NCBI GenBank assembly: GCA_030623665.1 | Contig: JAUXLO010000057.1 | Location: forward strand, 1-9,541 | Reading direction: 5' to 3' | DNA from: Planctomycetota bacterium | GTDB taxonomy: Bacteria; Planctomycetota; Brocadiia; Brocadiales; Bathyanammoxibiaceae | DNA length: 9,541 nucleotides | Part shown: positions 1 through 6,889 of the stretch, in pieces | Numbering within the stretch: position 1 is the stretch's first letter | How the letters are laid out: the number at the start of each line of letters is the position of its first letter | Program-made: the position numbers and the translations under genes | The notes under the pieces: model-generated | Told to the model about the DNA's origin: nothing | What the model saw: only the letters and a program-made list of their open reading frames with translations | Database searches by the model: none

Positions 1-1179
1 AATCTTGACGAATTTGCAATGGGCTCTTCGACGGAGAACTCGGGCTTTAAACCGACGAGGAACCCCTGGGACGTGGACCGCAGTCCGGGCGGCTCAAGTG
101 GCGGCTCGGCCGCAGCGGTTGCCGCAGGGATGGCCTATATGGCACTTGGCAGTGATACAGGCGGTTCTGTAAGGCAGCCTGCAAGTTTCTGTGGCGTGGT
201 GGGCATGAAGCCAACCTACGGCAGGGTGTCCCGGTATGGCCTAGTCGCTTTCGGCTCATCGCTTGACCAGATAGGGCCTATCACGAGAGACGTCAGGGAT
301 GCAGCCCTGTTGCTTCAGGTTATTGCAGGACATGACGAGAGGGACTCTACCTGCGCCAAGATGCCCGTGCCCGACTATGTGTCAACCCTTGAAGATCGCA
401 TAGACGGTGTGCGCATAGGTGTCCCTAAGGAATATTTTGCAGAGGGCCTTAATGATGAGGTGCGGCAGGCGGTAGAAGGGGCCATTGAGACTTACAAGAG
501 TCTGGGTGCCAGTGTTGTCGAAATCTCTTTGCCGCATACGCCGTATGCAGTGGCCGTCTATTATATAATTGCCACGGCCGAGGCCAGCTCCAACCTCGCC
601 CGGTATGACGGTGTTCGCTACGGCTACAGGACGGCAGCGTCGGACGGAATCATCAGTATGTACAGCCGCTCCAGGGCCGAGGGTTTTGGCAGTGAAGTAA
701 AGCGCAGGATTATGCTTGGCACATACGCACTCAGCTCCGGCTACTATGAGGCCTATTACCTCAAGGCTTCCAAGGTGAGAAACCTTATAAGACAGGATTT
801 CCTGTCAGCCTTCGAGGACGTAGATGTTATCTTAGGCCCTACGTCGCCCACACCTGCTTTTAGGATTGGAGAGCGTATCGAGAATCCTCTGGAGATGTAC
901 CTCTCTGACGTTTTTACCATCCCGGCCAATCTGGCGGGGATACCCGGAATTTCTATACCATGTGGTTTCACACTAGAGAATCTCCCCATTGGGATGCAAC
1001 TGATGGGGAGGCATTTTGATGAGTTGACACTCCTGAAGGTGGCCCGCGCCTTCGAGAAAGAGACCGATTATCACTTAAAGAGGCCGGAGGGCGTATATGA
1101 AGATATTGATAATATCGGACATACACGCAAACGTACAGGCGCTATCAGCCGTTCGGGAGAAGGAAGGGAAGGTAAATAA
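1..1179 (+). CDS. gatA: Aspartyl/glutamyl-tRNA amidotransferase subunit A (GatA), 5' end missing
   Basis: Amidase subunit of GatCAB. It releases ammonia from glutamine, and GatB uses this to convert Glu-tRNA(Gln) and/or Asp-tRNA(Asn) in the cytoplasm. The frame is open from base 1 ([14 protein letters not shown], a canonical GatA stretch), so the ATG at 19 is internal. 392 residues are visible; by comparison with the usual length of about 485, roughly 120 are off the window. In fragment numbering, the glycine/serine-rich amidase signature holds the cis-Ser (S32) and the nucleophile S56 lies in [11 protein letters not shown]. The 24-residue spacing matches S154/S178 of Staphylococcus aureus GatA. 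The catalytic Lys should lie upstream of the window. Family proteins usually stop near TDYHLKRP; here about 28 extra residues follow, rich in Arg/Gly/Glu, encoded over the start of the next gene. gatC is probably upstream (inference). Identity is very secure. Confidence 0.97.
   Translation, partial: NLDEFAMGSSTENSGFKPTRNPWDVDRSPGGSSGGSAAAVAAGMAYMALGSDTGGSVRQPASFCGVVGMKPTYGRVSRYGLVAFGSSLDQIGPITRDVRDAALLLQVIAGHDERDSTCAKMPVPDYVSTLEDRIDGVRIGVPKEYFAEGLNDEVRQAVEGAIETYKSLGASVVEISLPHTPYAVAVYYIIATAEASSNLARYDGVRYGYRTAASDGIISMYSRSRAEGFGSEVKRRIMLGTYALSSGYYEAYYLKASKVRNLIRQDFLSAFEDVDVILGPTSPTPAFRIGERIENPLEMYLSDVFTIPANLAGIPGISIPCGFTLENLPIGMQLMGRHFDELTLLKVARAFEKETDYHLKRPEGVYEDIDNIGHTRKRTGAISRSGEGREGK
1086..1091 (+). 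promoter_or_regulatory. Ribosome binding site of the metallophosphoesterase gene
   Basis: GGAGGG lies 5 nt before the ATG at 1097, inside the 3' end of gatA. It supports translation starting at 1097 despite the long overlap with gatA. Confidence 0.7.
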
Positions 1180-1804
1180 GGTATTCTGTTTGGGTGACTT
1201 AGTGAATTATGGACCTAACCCGAAGGAGATCATTGAACTCGTTTGTTCAATCTCCGACAAGATTGTAAGGGGTAATCACGACGACGCGGTGAGCGGGCTA
1301 CGCGACGACTGCTGTTGCCCGCCGGAGTATGCTGAACTGGCCGAACCCGGAAAGGAGTATACACGAGGTGTCTTAAACGAAGGAGAAAAGAAGATATTAA
1401 GAGACCTCCCGCGGCTAGAAGAGATAGAGCTGGATGGTGTCAAGTTCCTGCTATCCCACGGCTCTCCAAGGGGGGACAACTGTGCCTTCCTGCCGCCCGA
1501 GACCCCGGACGAGGTCATGGCCAGGGAACTGGAAGGGGTGGATGCGGACTTTGTGTTTATAGGCCATACCCACATGCCGATGCAGAAGAAGTTGGGCAAG
1601 ACGGTTGTCGTTAATCCGGGGAGTGTGGGCTTCCCCAGCGGCCACAGCCCGATGGCCTCCTACGCTGTATGGGAGGACGGCAAAGTTGAGCTTAAGAGGG
1701 TGAATTACGACATCGGGAAAACCATCGAGGCCCTGAAGGGGACGACACTGCGCTATGAACATATCCAATCCCTCTCTGATAAGTTAAAGGACGGGACCTT
1801 TTAG
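1097..1804 (+). CDS. YfcE/MJ0936-type calcineurin-like metallophosphoesterase
   Basis: Predicted soluble phosphodiesterase/phosphatase with a two-metal centre; the natural substrate is unknown. All family motifs are present in order: D8 and H10 in SDIHAN, D34 in [11 protein letters not shown]60-H61-D62 in RGNHDD, H121 in SHGSPRG, and H157/H159 in GHTHMP. PGSVGFP follows, as is usual. At 235 residues it is a normal full-length single-domain member. The start is firmly placed: D8/H10 are only seven residues from the ATG, and a good ribosome binding site precedes it. The start overlaps gatA by 83 nt in another frame, and gatB follows 65 nt later, so the three are probably co-transcribed. A Cys run at residues 72-74 lies in the variable segment after NHD and is unlikely to be catalytic. 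Position between two subunits of one enzyme hints at a tRNA- or nucleotide-related role, but this is only inference. Confidence 0.93.
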   Translation: MKILIISDIHANVQALSAVREKEGKVNKVFCLGDLVNYGPNPKEIIELVCSISDKIVRGNHDDAVSGLRDDCCCPPEYAELAEPGKEYTRGVLNEGEKKILRDLPRLEEIELDGVKFLLSHGSPRGDNCAFLPPETPDEVMARELEGVDADFVFIGHTHMPMQKKLGKTVVVNPGSVGFPSGHSPMASYAVWEDGKVELKRVNYDIGKTIEALKGTTLRYEHIQSLSDKLKDGTF

Positions 1805-1816
1805 CCTTTTACAAGT

Positions 1817-1840
1817 GTAGCGTGGGAGCTTGCTCCCACG
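1817..1840 (+). repeat. REP-like palindrome with 5' GTAG tetranucleotide
   Basis: A perfect 9-nt inverted repeat (CGTGGGAGC / GCTCCCACG) is separated by TT. As RNA or single-stranded DNA it would fold as an 8-bp stem closed by CTTG. GTAG at 1817-1820 abuts its 5' foot. A short palindrome headed by GTAG is the layout of REP elements handled by REP-associated (RAYT, Y1) transposases. No T-run follows, so it is not a standard intrinsic terminator. It lies between the metallophosphoesterase stop and gatB, where it could also affect mRNA stability or gatB translation. No second copy was seen in this window. Confidence 0.6.
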
Positions 1841-1869
1841 TTGTAACGGTCAGAAAATCTATGCCGATA

Positions 1870-3309
1870 ATGAAATACGAGGTAGTCATAGGTTTGGAGA
1901 CACATGCGGAACTGGCTACTGCGTCCAAGCTCTGGTGCGGGTGTTCCACCACTTTCGGCACGCCTCCCAACACGCAGGTCTGTCCCGTATGCCTCGGTAT
2001 GCCGGGTGTGCTACCCGTGCTGAACAAGAAGGCCCTGGAATACAGCCTGAGGGCCGTTATGGCGCTCAACTGCAGGGTAAACCTCTTCAGCACGTTTGAC
2101 CGAAAGAACTACTATTACCCCGACCTGCCGAAGAACTATCAGATCTCGCAGAACCATCTCAACCTGGGTGTGGACGGAAATATCGATATAAAGAGCAACG
2201 GTGGAATGAAGAGGATAAGCATCCACAACGTACACCTGGAAGAGGAGGCTGGCAAGCTCATCCACCCGGAAGACCCCTCGGCAGATTATAGTCTTGTAGA
2301 TTTCAACCGTGCCGGTGTACCCCTTCTTGAGATAGTCACCAATCCAGACATGCGTAGTCTTGACGAGGTTGAGCAGTTCATGCTGACCCTGAGAAACATC
2401 CTGCTCTACAACAAGGTGTCTGACTGCAAGATGCAAGAGGGGTCTCTCAGGTTTGAGGCATCGATATCCCTGAGACCCGTGGGTCAGGAGAAATTGGGCA
2501 GCAGGGTGGAAATGAAAAACCTTAACTCTATGAAATCGGTGCTAAAGGCCCTGGGATATGAAACAGGCCGCCAAACAGAGGTCATGGACTCAGGGAAAGA
2601 GGTAGACATGGAGACCCGGCTGTGGGATGAAGCGAGGGGGCGGACTGAAAGGATGCGAACCAAGGAAGAGGCCCATGACTATAGATACTTCCCGGAGCCT
2701 GATCTTGCACCAATGGTAATCGAGGAGCGTTGGTTGGACGAACTCAGGTCTACACTTCCTGAACTTCCACTTTCCAGAAGGAATCGGTTTGTGGAGGAAT
2801 ACTCCCTTTCAGACTATGACGCAGGGGTCCTTACAGAAGACAAGGCAGTGGCGGATTATTTTGAACGGTGTGTGGGACTCTATGCCACTCCTAAATCCCT
2901 CTGTAATTGGATAACAAACGACCTACTCAGGGAGCTGAAGGAGAGGAAGGTCGAGATAGAAAATTTTAAGGTAAGCCCTGAGGCCCTAGTGGGGCTGGTA
3001 AAGATGGTTGAGGAGGGCACCGTAAGCATGCCCATTGCCCGAGGGGTATTTGCGGACATGGCCGACTCGGGCAATGATGCTGCTACGATAGTGAAGAAAA
3101 AGGGACTCCTTCAAATAAGCGATAAAGGAGAACTGGAACAACTGATTCTAAAGGTTCTGAAAGAAAACCCGGAGGCCGTTAATGACTATAAAAAGGGCAA
3201 AAAGACGGCGTTAGGTTTTCTTGTCGGTCAAATAATGCGCCAGTCTAAGGGCAAGGCAAACCCTAAGGTAGTCAACGAAGTCCTCACACAAAAGCTAAAG
3301 GCAGGTTAG
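1870..3309 (+). CDS. gatB: Aspartyl/glutamyl-tRNA amidotransferase subunit B (GatB)
   Basis: Kinase/transamidase and tRNA-binding subunit of GatCAB. It activates the misacylated Glu or Asp with ATP and amidates it with ammonia from GatA. From this start the protein has 479 residues, normal for the family. The catalytic cradle begins with VIGLETH (E10, H12), continues with HLEEEAGKLIH (E124-E126) and DFNRAGVPLLEIVTNPD, then MQEGSLRFEASISLRP and KEEAHDYRYFPEPDL. The C-terminal YqeY-like tRNA-binding domain ends in GKANPKVVNEVLTQKLK. C23-x-C25 and C38-x2-C41 form a likely zinc site found in a subset of GatB proteins. No Shine-Dalgarno is visible. ATG 1870 is preferred because it gives the usual N-terminus (MKYEVVIGLE); ATG 1861, three codons earlier, is nearly as good. 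GTG 1822 would lie inside the palindrome and is unlikely. Confidence 0.95.
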   Translation: MKYEVVIGLETHAELATASKLWCGCSTTFGTPPNTQVCPVCLGMPGVLPVLNKKALEYSLRAVMALNCRVNLFSTFDRKNYYYPDLPKNYQISQNHLNLGVDGNIDIKSNGGMKRISIHNVHLEEEAGKLIHPEDPSADYSLVDFNRAGVPLLEIVTNPDMRSLDEVEQFMLTLRNILLYNKVSDCKMQEGSLRFEASISLRPVGQEKLGSRVEMKNLNSMKSVLKALGYETGRQTEVMDSGKEVDMETRLWDEARGRTERMRTKEEAHDYRYFPEPDLAPMVIEERWLDELRSTLPELPLSRRNRFVEEYSLSDYDAGVLTEDKAVADYFERCVGLYATPKSLCNWITNDLLRELKERKVEIENFKVSPEALVGLVKMVEEGTVSMPIARGVFADMADSGNDAATIVKKKGLLQISDKGELEQLILKVLKENPEAVNDYKKGKKTALGFLVGQIMRQSKGKANPKVVNEVLTQKLKAG

Positions 3310-3389
3310 ACCCCCAGGGCGCCCTTCTAGCGCGCGTTCTTATTAATGAATCTCTCGAAATTGTGTCGGCAACAGGCGGAGAATTGAGA

Positions 3390-3569
3390 CTATACGTCCT
3401 GCGGACCGACGGTCTTTCTCTTGTTGGCCTTTGCCCTCTTAATGGCGCCGTCTAGAAGGCACTCAACCTTACAGCTCAGCGCGCTGACGAGTTCTCCAGA
3501 TGTCATGCACCCGTTGCTCTTTATATAGTCCTTTACCTTGCTTCCTACTACTAGAATTTCCTTCGCCAT
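3390..3569 (-). CDS. Small single-fold bacterial histone-like protein (DUF1931/Bd0055-type)
   Basis: A 59-residue basic protein (11 Lys/Arg against 6 Asp/Glu), starting MAKEILVVGSKVKDYIKSNG. I read it as a histone-fold monomer. A short helix 1 (about residues 9-18) leads to a loop, then a long helix 2 (about 24-47). Residues 50-58 (KRKTVGPQD) have the same R-K-T-hydrophobic-x3-D spacing as the loop-2/helix-3 R-D clamp motif of archaeal histones (GRKTIKAEDI in HMfB, from memory). The protein ends one residue later, so helix 3 is almost absent, as I recall for the small Bdellovibrio-type bacterial histones. The likely role is DNA binding as a dimer and nucleoid architecture; K50, R51 and K52 would be a DNA-contacting patch. 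It has its own strong ribosome binding site and stands alone between convergent gatB and divergent proB. I see no clear promoter for it. Family assignment is by motif recognition, not a search. Confidence 0.78.
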   Translation of the reverse strand: MAKEILVVGSKVKDYIKSNGCMTSGELVSALSCKVECLLDGAIKRAKANKRKTVGPQDV

Positions 3570-3575
3570 TTTCGT

Positions 3576-3581
3576 CTCCTT
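3576..3581 (-). promoter_or_regulatory. Strong ribosome binding site of the histone-like gene
   Basis: On the minus strand AAGGAG lies 6 nt before the ATG that begins at 3569. It is among the best Shine-Dalgarno sites in the window. It is a main argument that this very short reading frame is a real, well-expressed gene. Confidence 0.8.
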
Positions 3582-3594
3582 TGGGAAAGACCTG

Positions 3595-3622
3595 TTGAGT
3601 TTATAAATGACAACACTATAAT
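3595..3622 (+). promoter_or_regulatory. Predicted sigma70-type promoter of proB
   Basis: TTGAGT (3595-3600, 4 of 6 to consensus), a 16-nt spacer, then a perfect TATAAT (3617-3622). The start of transcription would fall near 3629, giving a leader of about 88 nt before proB. It lies just upstream of the divergent histone-like gene, so the two promoters may overlap or interfere. The leader contains a 6-bp inverted repeat (ATTATC 3646-3651 / GATAAT 3667-3672) of uncertain meaning. Confidence 0.6.
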
Positions 3623-3716
3623 CTAATAATTAATGCCCCCACGCCATTATCCGGGTGAACGAGGCTGATAATAGCACACGATGACTAAATGTCAATAGGT
3701 TTGATGGAAAAACTTT

Positions 3717-4844
3717 ATGGACGTAGATTATAGAAAAACAATTACCTCGGGGACTAAAAGGCTGGTAGTAAAGGTAGGTACCAGCGTAATTACCACCAAG
3801 GACGGGCTTCTGGATACGGCCCAGGTGGCTGGCATCTCCAGGCAAATAGTGGGTTTAAAGAGACGCGGCCTCGAGGTGGCTGTAGTAAGTTCGGGTGCCG
3901 TGGGCGCAGGGATGGGTGAGCTTGGCATACGCAAGAGACCATCCACACTCCCGGATATACAGGCCGCCGCCGCCGTGGGTCAGAGTAAATTAATTGGGTC
4001 CTACGACGACTGTTTTAAGACCGAGGGCTATCATGCCGGCCAGATTCTACTCACCAGAGAGGATCTGGAGGAGCGCTGCCGTTATCTGAATACCTCCAAC
4101 ACCATCAACGCCCTATTCGGCCTTAAGGTCATACCTGTGATTAACGAGAACGATACCGTTTCGGTGGAAGAGATCAGTTTCAGCGACAACGACATTCTCT
4201 CCGTCATGGTGAGCAATCTCCTGAAGGCGGAATTGCTGGTGATGCTTTCCTCCGTGGACGGACTCTACAAAAGGCCGGATAAAGGCACGGGGCTTATACC
4301 ATTGGTGGAGAAGATTACTGCGGACATAGAGGGACTGGCGTCGAGGTCAAAGACCCACCTCGGTATGGGGGGTATGGAGAGCAAGCTCAAGGCGGCACGC
4401 ACGGCTACTAACTCCGGCGAGGCGGTTATTATAGCAAACGGCAGGACACCTGACGTCCTGACAAGGGTAATGGACGGTGAGGATCTGGGCACGCTCTTCC
4501 TCCCCGCTCGTAGAAGGCTCACAAGCCGCAAACGCTGGATAGGTTTTACGTTGAGGCCAAAGGGCAGGATATATGTAGATGACGGCGCCTTCGCTGCGCT
4601 TTCGAAGAGGGGTAAGAGCCTCCTGGCCTCAGGGATAACCGACCTGGACGGGGGTTTTGAAAGGGGAGACGTAGTCTCTATATCCACTATAGGCAACAAG
4701 GATGAGTTTGCCAGGGGCCTTACCAATTATTCCTCTGCGGAGCTTATGAAGATAAAGGGCCACTCGAGCACCTCGATAAAGAAGATTCTGGGCTCCAAGC
4801 CTTACGACGAGGTGGTGCACAGGGATAATATGGTATTAATCTAG
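3717..4844 (+). CDS. proB: Glutamate 5-kinase (ProB) with C-terminal PUA domain
   Basis: Phosphorylates L-glutamate with ATP to gamma-glutamyl phosphate, the first committed and usually proline-inhibited step of proline synthesis. It is 375 residues, the normal length of the two-domain form. The N-terminal amino-acid-kinase domain shows LVVKVGTSVIT (nucleotide/phosphate binding), VVSSGAVGAGMGELG, AAAVGQSKLIGSY, GQILLTREDL, and NTINALFGLKVIPVINENDTV followed by FSDND. GMGGMESKLKAA is the substrate/ATP-site loop. A PUA domain begins near KGRIYVDDGAFAAL and runs to the C-terminus. ATG 3717 is chosen because it places the kinase motif about 15 residues in; its Shine-Dalgarno is weak. No proA is adjacent, so the next pathway enzyme must be encoded elsewhere. 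The stop codon is only 5 nt from the end of the convergent GDT1-family gene. Confidence 0.96.
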   Translation: MDVDYRKTITSGTKRLVVKVGTSVITTKDGLLDTAQVAGISRQIVGLKRRGLEVAVVSSGAVGAGMGELGIRKRPSTLPDIQAAAAVGQSKLIGSYDDCFKTEGYHAGQILLTREDLEERCRYLNTSNTINALFGLKVIPVINENDTVSVEEISFSDNDILSVMVSNLLKAELLVMLSSVDGLYKRPDKGTGLIPLVEKITADIEGLASRSKTHLGMGGMESKLKAARTATNSGEAVIIANGRTPDVLTRVMDGEDLGTLFLPARRRLTSRKRWIGFTLRPKGRIYVDDGAFAALSKRGKSLLASGITDLDGGFERGDVVSISTIGNKDEFARGLTNYSSAELMKIKGHSSTSIKKILGSKPYDEVVHRDNMVLI

Positions 4845-4849
4845 GAAAC

Positions 4850-5128
4850 TCAGAACTTACCAAGCAGTATCAGCATCCCCAGTCCGATAAAGATTGCAGC
4901 CGCTCCGGTGCGGAGGTATTTCATTGGCACGGCCTGGACAAGCTCGGCCCCCAGTGTGACGCCTATCAGCGTCACCGCAGCCATGGCCAGGACTGCACCG
5001 ATGAAGACCGTCAGGGGCTTGTCGGTCTGAGTGGCCAGAAATATTGCCGCTATCTGTGTCTTATCCCCAAATTCTGCGGCGAAAATGACACCGAAGGTGC
5101 TTATGAGAATCTTCCAGTCTATATCCAT
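4850..5128 (-). CDS. GDT1/TMEM165 (UPF0016) family membrane protein, single-domain form
   Basis: A 92-residue hydrophobic protein with one copy of the family signature E-x-G-D-[KR]-T: E19-F-G-D22-K-T24, at the end of the first membrane segment. About three transmembrane helices are apparent (roughly residues 6-18, 36-60 and 70-90). Characterised relatives export Mn2+ (MneA/Mnx type) or exchange Ca2+/Mn2+ for H+. The usual protein has two such repeats in about 190-220 residues. This one has only one repeat and would have to pair with itself or with a second small gene; none is adjacent. The start is secured by AAGGAGGT 5 nt upstream. It lies 56 nt after murJ on the same strand and is probably the last gene of the thiE-murJ unit. 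Manganese export is inferred from the family only. Confidence 0.9.
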   Translation of the reverse strand: MDIDWKILISTFGVIFAAEFGDKTQIAAIFLATQTDKPLTVFIGAVLAMAAVTLIGVTLGAELVQAVPMKYLRTGAAAIFIGLGMLILLGKF

Positions 5129-5133
5129 AAATG

Positions 5134-5141
5134 ACCTCCTT
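5134..5141 (-). promoter_or_regulatory. Near-perfect ribosome binding site of the GDT1-family gene
   Basis: AAGGAGGT on the minus strand, 5 nt before the ATG that begins at 5128. It fixes the start of this short membrane protein and suggests efficient translation. Confidence 0.8.
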
Positions 5142-5184
5142 AAATTATGTCCCTACCTTTGTAATTACACGATGCGCTGACGGC

Positions 5185-6813
5185 CTAATCTTTCTTTGTT
5201 ATGACCTTTTTAACCAGGGCATCGTACAGATACTGGAGCTCCTCCGACCTAAGCATGTAGACCATGCCCAGAAAGGCAACCACTGCGGCGGAGAGTGGCA
5301 CAAATAGTCTTGCCGCCTTTATCGTAAGATTTCCATGGTGTTCAGGTAACAGATTCAATGTAGCGATACAAACAAGCGCCATGACGGCAGAGGCCAGTAC
5401 GGTCTTTCCCGCGGACGCCGACATCCCCCTGAAACCCTTTATGTGGAGCCTTCTTTTTAGAATGATAAAAAGTATCGATGTCTGTACCATAGCGGAGATG
5501 GCCGTGGCCAGTGCCAGGCCGCCTTCCCTTAAGAACCATATTAGTGAAAGGTTCAGGGTCAGGTTAAGAATCACCATGCTCGCCCCCACCTTTACCGGGG
5601 TTGATGTATCCTGCAGTGAATAGAAGGCCCTTATCAGGATGTGCAGGGAACAATAGGCCCATATCCCCGTGGCATAGAAGAGTATTACGGAGGTCGTACG
5701 AAGTGCTGACTCCTGTGTGAAGGCATTTCTCACAAAAAAGAGTTCTACAAGCGGCCCGCCCAGTATAATGAGTCCCAGAGACGCCGGCACGCTTATAAAT
5801 ATTACTATCCGCAGGGCCTTGTGTAGGACGGTGGTAAACGTCTCCCAGTCCTCCCTCACTGCATATGTTGAGAGTGTGGGAAACATTGCGGTAGCCATGG
5901 CAATACCCACGAGTGCCAGCGGAAACTCGATTATACGGTCTCCGTAGTATAGTACCGATGCGGCGCCGCTGTGAAGGGGGTATTCGTAGATATTTCCAAA
6001 CAGCTTGAAGAAGTCATGGCTCCCCGCCGATGAGGATAACCCCACGGCAATCAGGCTGTCTGAGAGGACGTTTACCTGTACCACAGCCAGACCGAAGACC
6101 ACAGGCCCTATTAGCCCTATTACCCGCCGGAGCCCCGGATGGGAGGGCTCCAGGACAGGGCTTATAACGTTCCCCGTGTTTCTGAGTACCAGCAGTTGCA
6201 TGCCATATTGTAAAACACCGGCAATAATAATAGCCACCGCCACACCAAAGATTCTCTGTTCCTGGGTGTCGCCCATTATAGGAGAAAGGAAAAGAAGTCC
6301 CGTTATCCAGCATACGTTCAGCACGACCGGTGAGAGGGCGGGCATGAGAAAGTGCCGGAGGCAGTTAAGGGCCGCCGATAGCAGGGCTGCCAGGCAGATA
6401 AGGGGCATGTAGGGTAACATTACAGCCGACAGCTTCAGTACAAGCTGCCACTTTTCGCTAAGAGGCGTAAGCTTCGGGAGTACGTAGAAGACACCCTCTC
6501 CCAGTATTACCAACAGAACGAGAAAGAGGGCCAGTGCAGTTGCGACCACGCTTAACAGTATCCATGACTCGCGCTCGCCTCGCTTTTCCATATATTCCGT
6601 GAATACCGGTACAAAGGCCGCGGTGAGGGCGCCTTCACCAAATAGCCTGCGGAATAGGTTCGGTATGCGGAAGGCCACGGCGAAGGCATCCCAGACCATG
6701 CCCGTGCCAAAGACGCTGGCACAGAGGATGTCGCGGGTCAGACCCAGCACACGGCTGAGGAGGGTACAAAGGCTTATTATGCTAGCAGACCTTATGAAAG
6801 AGTGCTTGGGCAA
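5185..6813 (-). CDS. murJ: Lipid II flippase MurJ (MviN)
   Basis: Integral membrane flippase of the MOP superfamily that moves lipid II to the outer face of the cytoplasmic membrane for peptidoglycan synthesis. It is 542 residues; E. coli MurJ has 511, and most of the excess appears spread through loops and the C-terminal helices. The N-terminal signature is clear: LLSRVLGLTRD (R21, R27, equivalent to E. coli R18, R24), then FRIPNLFRRLFGEGALTAAFVPVF with R55/R56 and E60. Multiple hydrophobic segments run to the C-terminus, which ends in a short Lys-rich tail. The start is a TTG (6811-6813): an in-frame TAG lies three codons upstream and no earlier start exists. The next alternatives (GTG at codon 22, ATG at codon 39) would delete required sequence. 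The ribosome binding site is weak (AGGCGGT). It sits 76 nt downstream of thiE and is probably co-transcribed with it. Confidence 0.95.
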   Translation of the reverse strand: MPKHSFIRSASIISLCTLLSRVLGLTRDILCASVFGTGMVWDAFAVAFRIPNLFRRLFGEGALTAAFVPVFTEYMEKRGERESWILLSVVATALALFLVLLVILGEGVFYVLPKLTPLSEKWQLVLKLSAVMLPYMPLICLAALLSAALNCLRHFLMPALSPVVLNVCWITGLLFLSPIMGDTQEQRIFGVAVAIIIAGVLQYGMQLLVLRNTGNVISPVLEPSHPGLRRVIGLIGPVVFGLAVVQVNVLSDSLIAVGLSSSAGSHDFFKLFGNIYEYPLHSGAASVLYYGDRIIEFPLALVGIAMATAMFPTLSTYAVREDWETFTTVLHKALRIVIFISVPASLGLIILGGPLVELFFVRNAFTQESALRTTSVILFYATGIWAYCSLHILIRAFYSLQDTSTPVKVGASMVILNLTLNLSLIWFLREGGLALATAISAMVQTSILFIILKRRLHIKGFRGMSASAGKTVLASAVMALVCIATLNLLPEHHGNLTIKAARLFVPLSAAVVAFLGMVYMLRSEELQYLYDALVKKVITKKD

Positions 6814-6889
6814 CGTTATCTACCGCCTAAAGGACTGCTTGGAGATGCTGTGTTAACGGTCGAGAAATTGTGCGTTTTAATATCGGGCC

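Noticed and set aside
1821..1850. The palindrome before gatB as an intrinsic terminator
   Set aside because: No run of T follows the stem; the next bases are TTGTAACGGT.
1822..1860. GTG at 1822 as the gatB start, adding 16 residues
   Set aside because: It lies inside the REP-like palindrome, has no Shine-Dalgarno, and the extra residues precede the normal GatB N-terminus MKYEVVIGLE.
3316..3347. GC-rich AGGGCGCCCT palindrome after gatB as a terminator
   Set aside because: The palindrome has no loop, the nearby GCGC pairings give only 4-bp stems, and the T-rich part is interrupted.
3704..3733. Nine-codon frame from ATG 3704 overlapping the proB start
   Set aside because: Very short, without motif or Shine-Dalgarno, and readily explained by chance in an AT-rich leader.
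4265..4726. A 153-codon open frame antisense to proB
   Set aside because: Shadow of proB; low-complexity Ser/Pro-rich translation with no motif.
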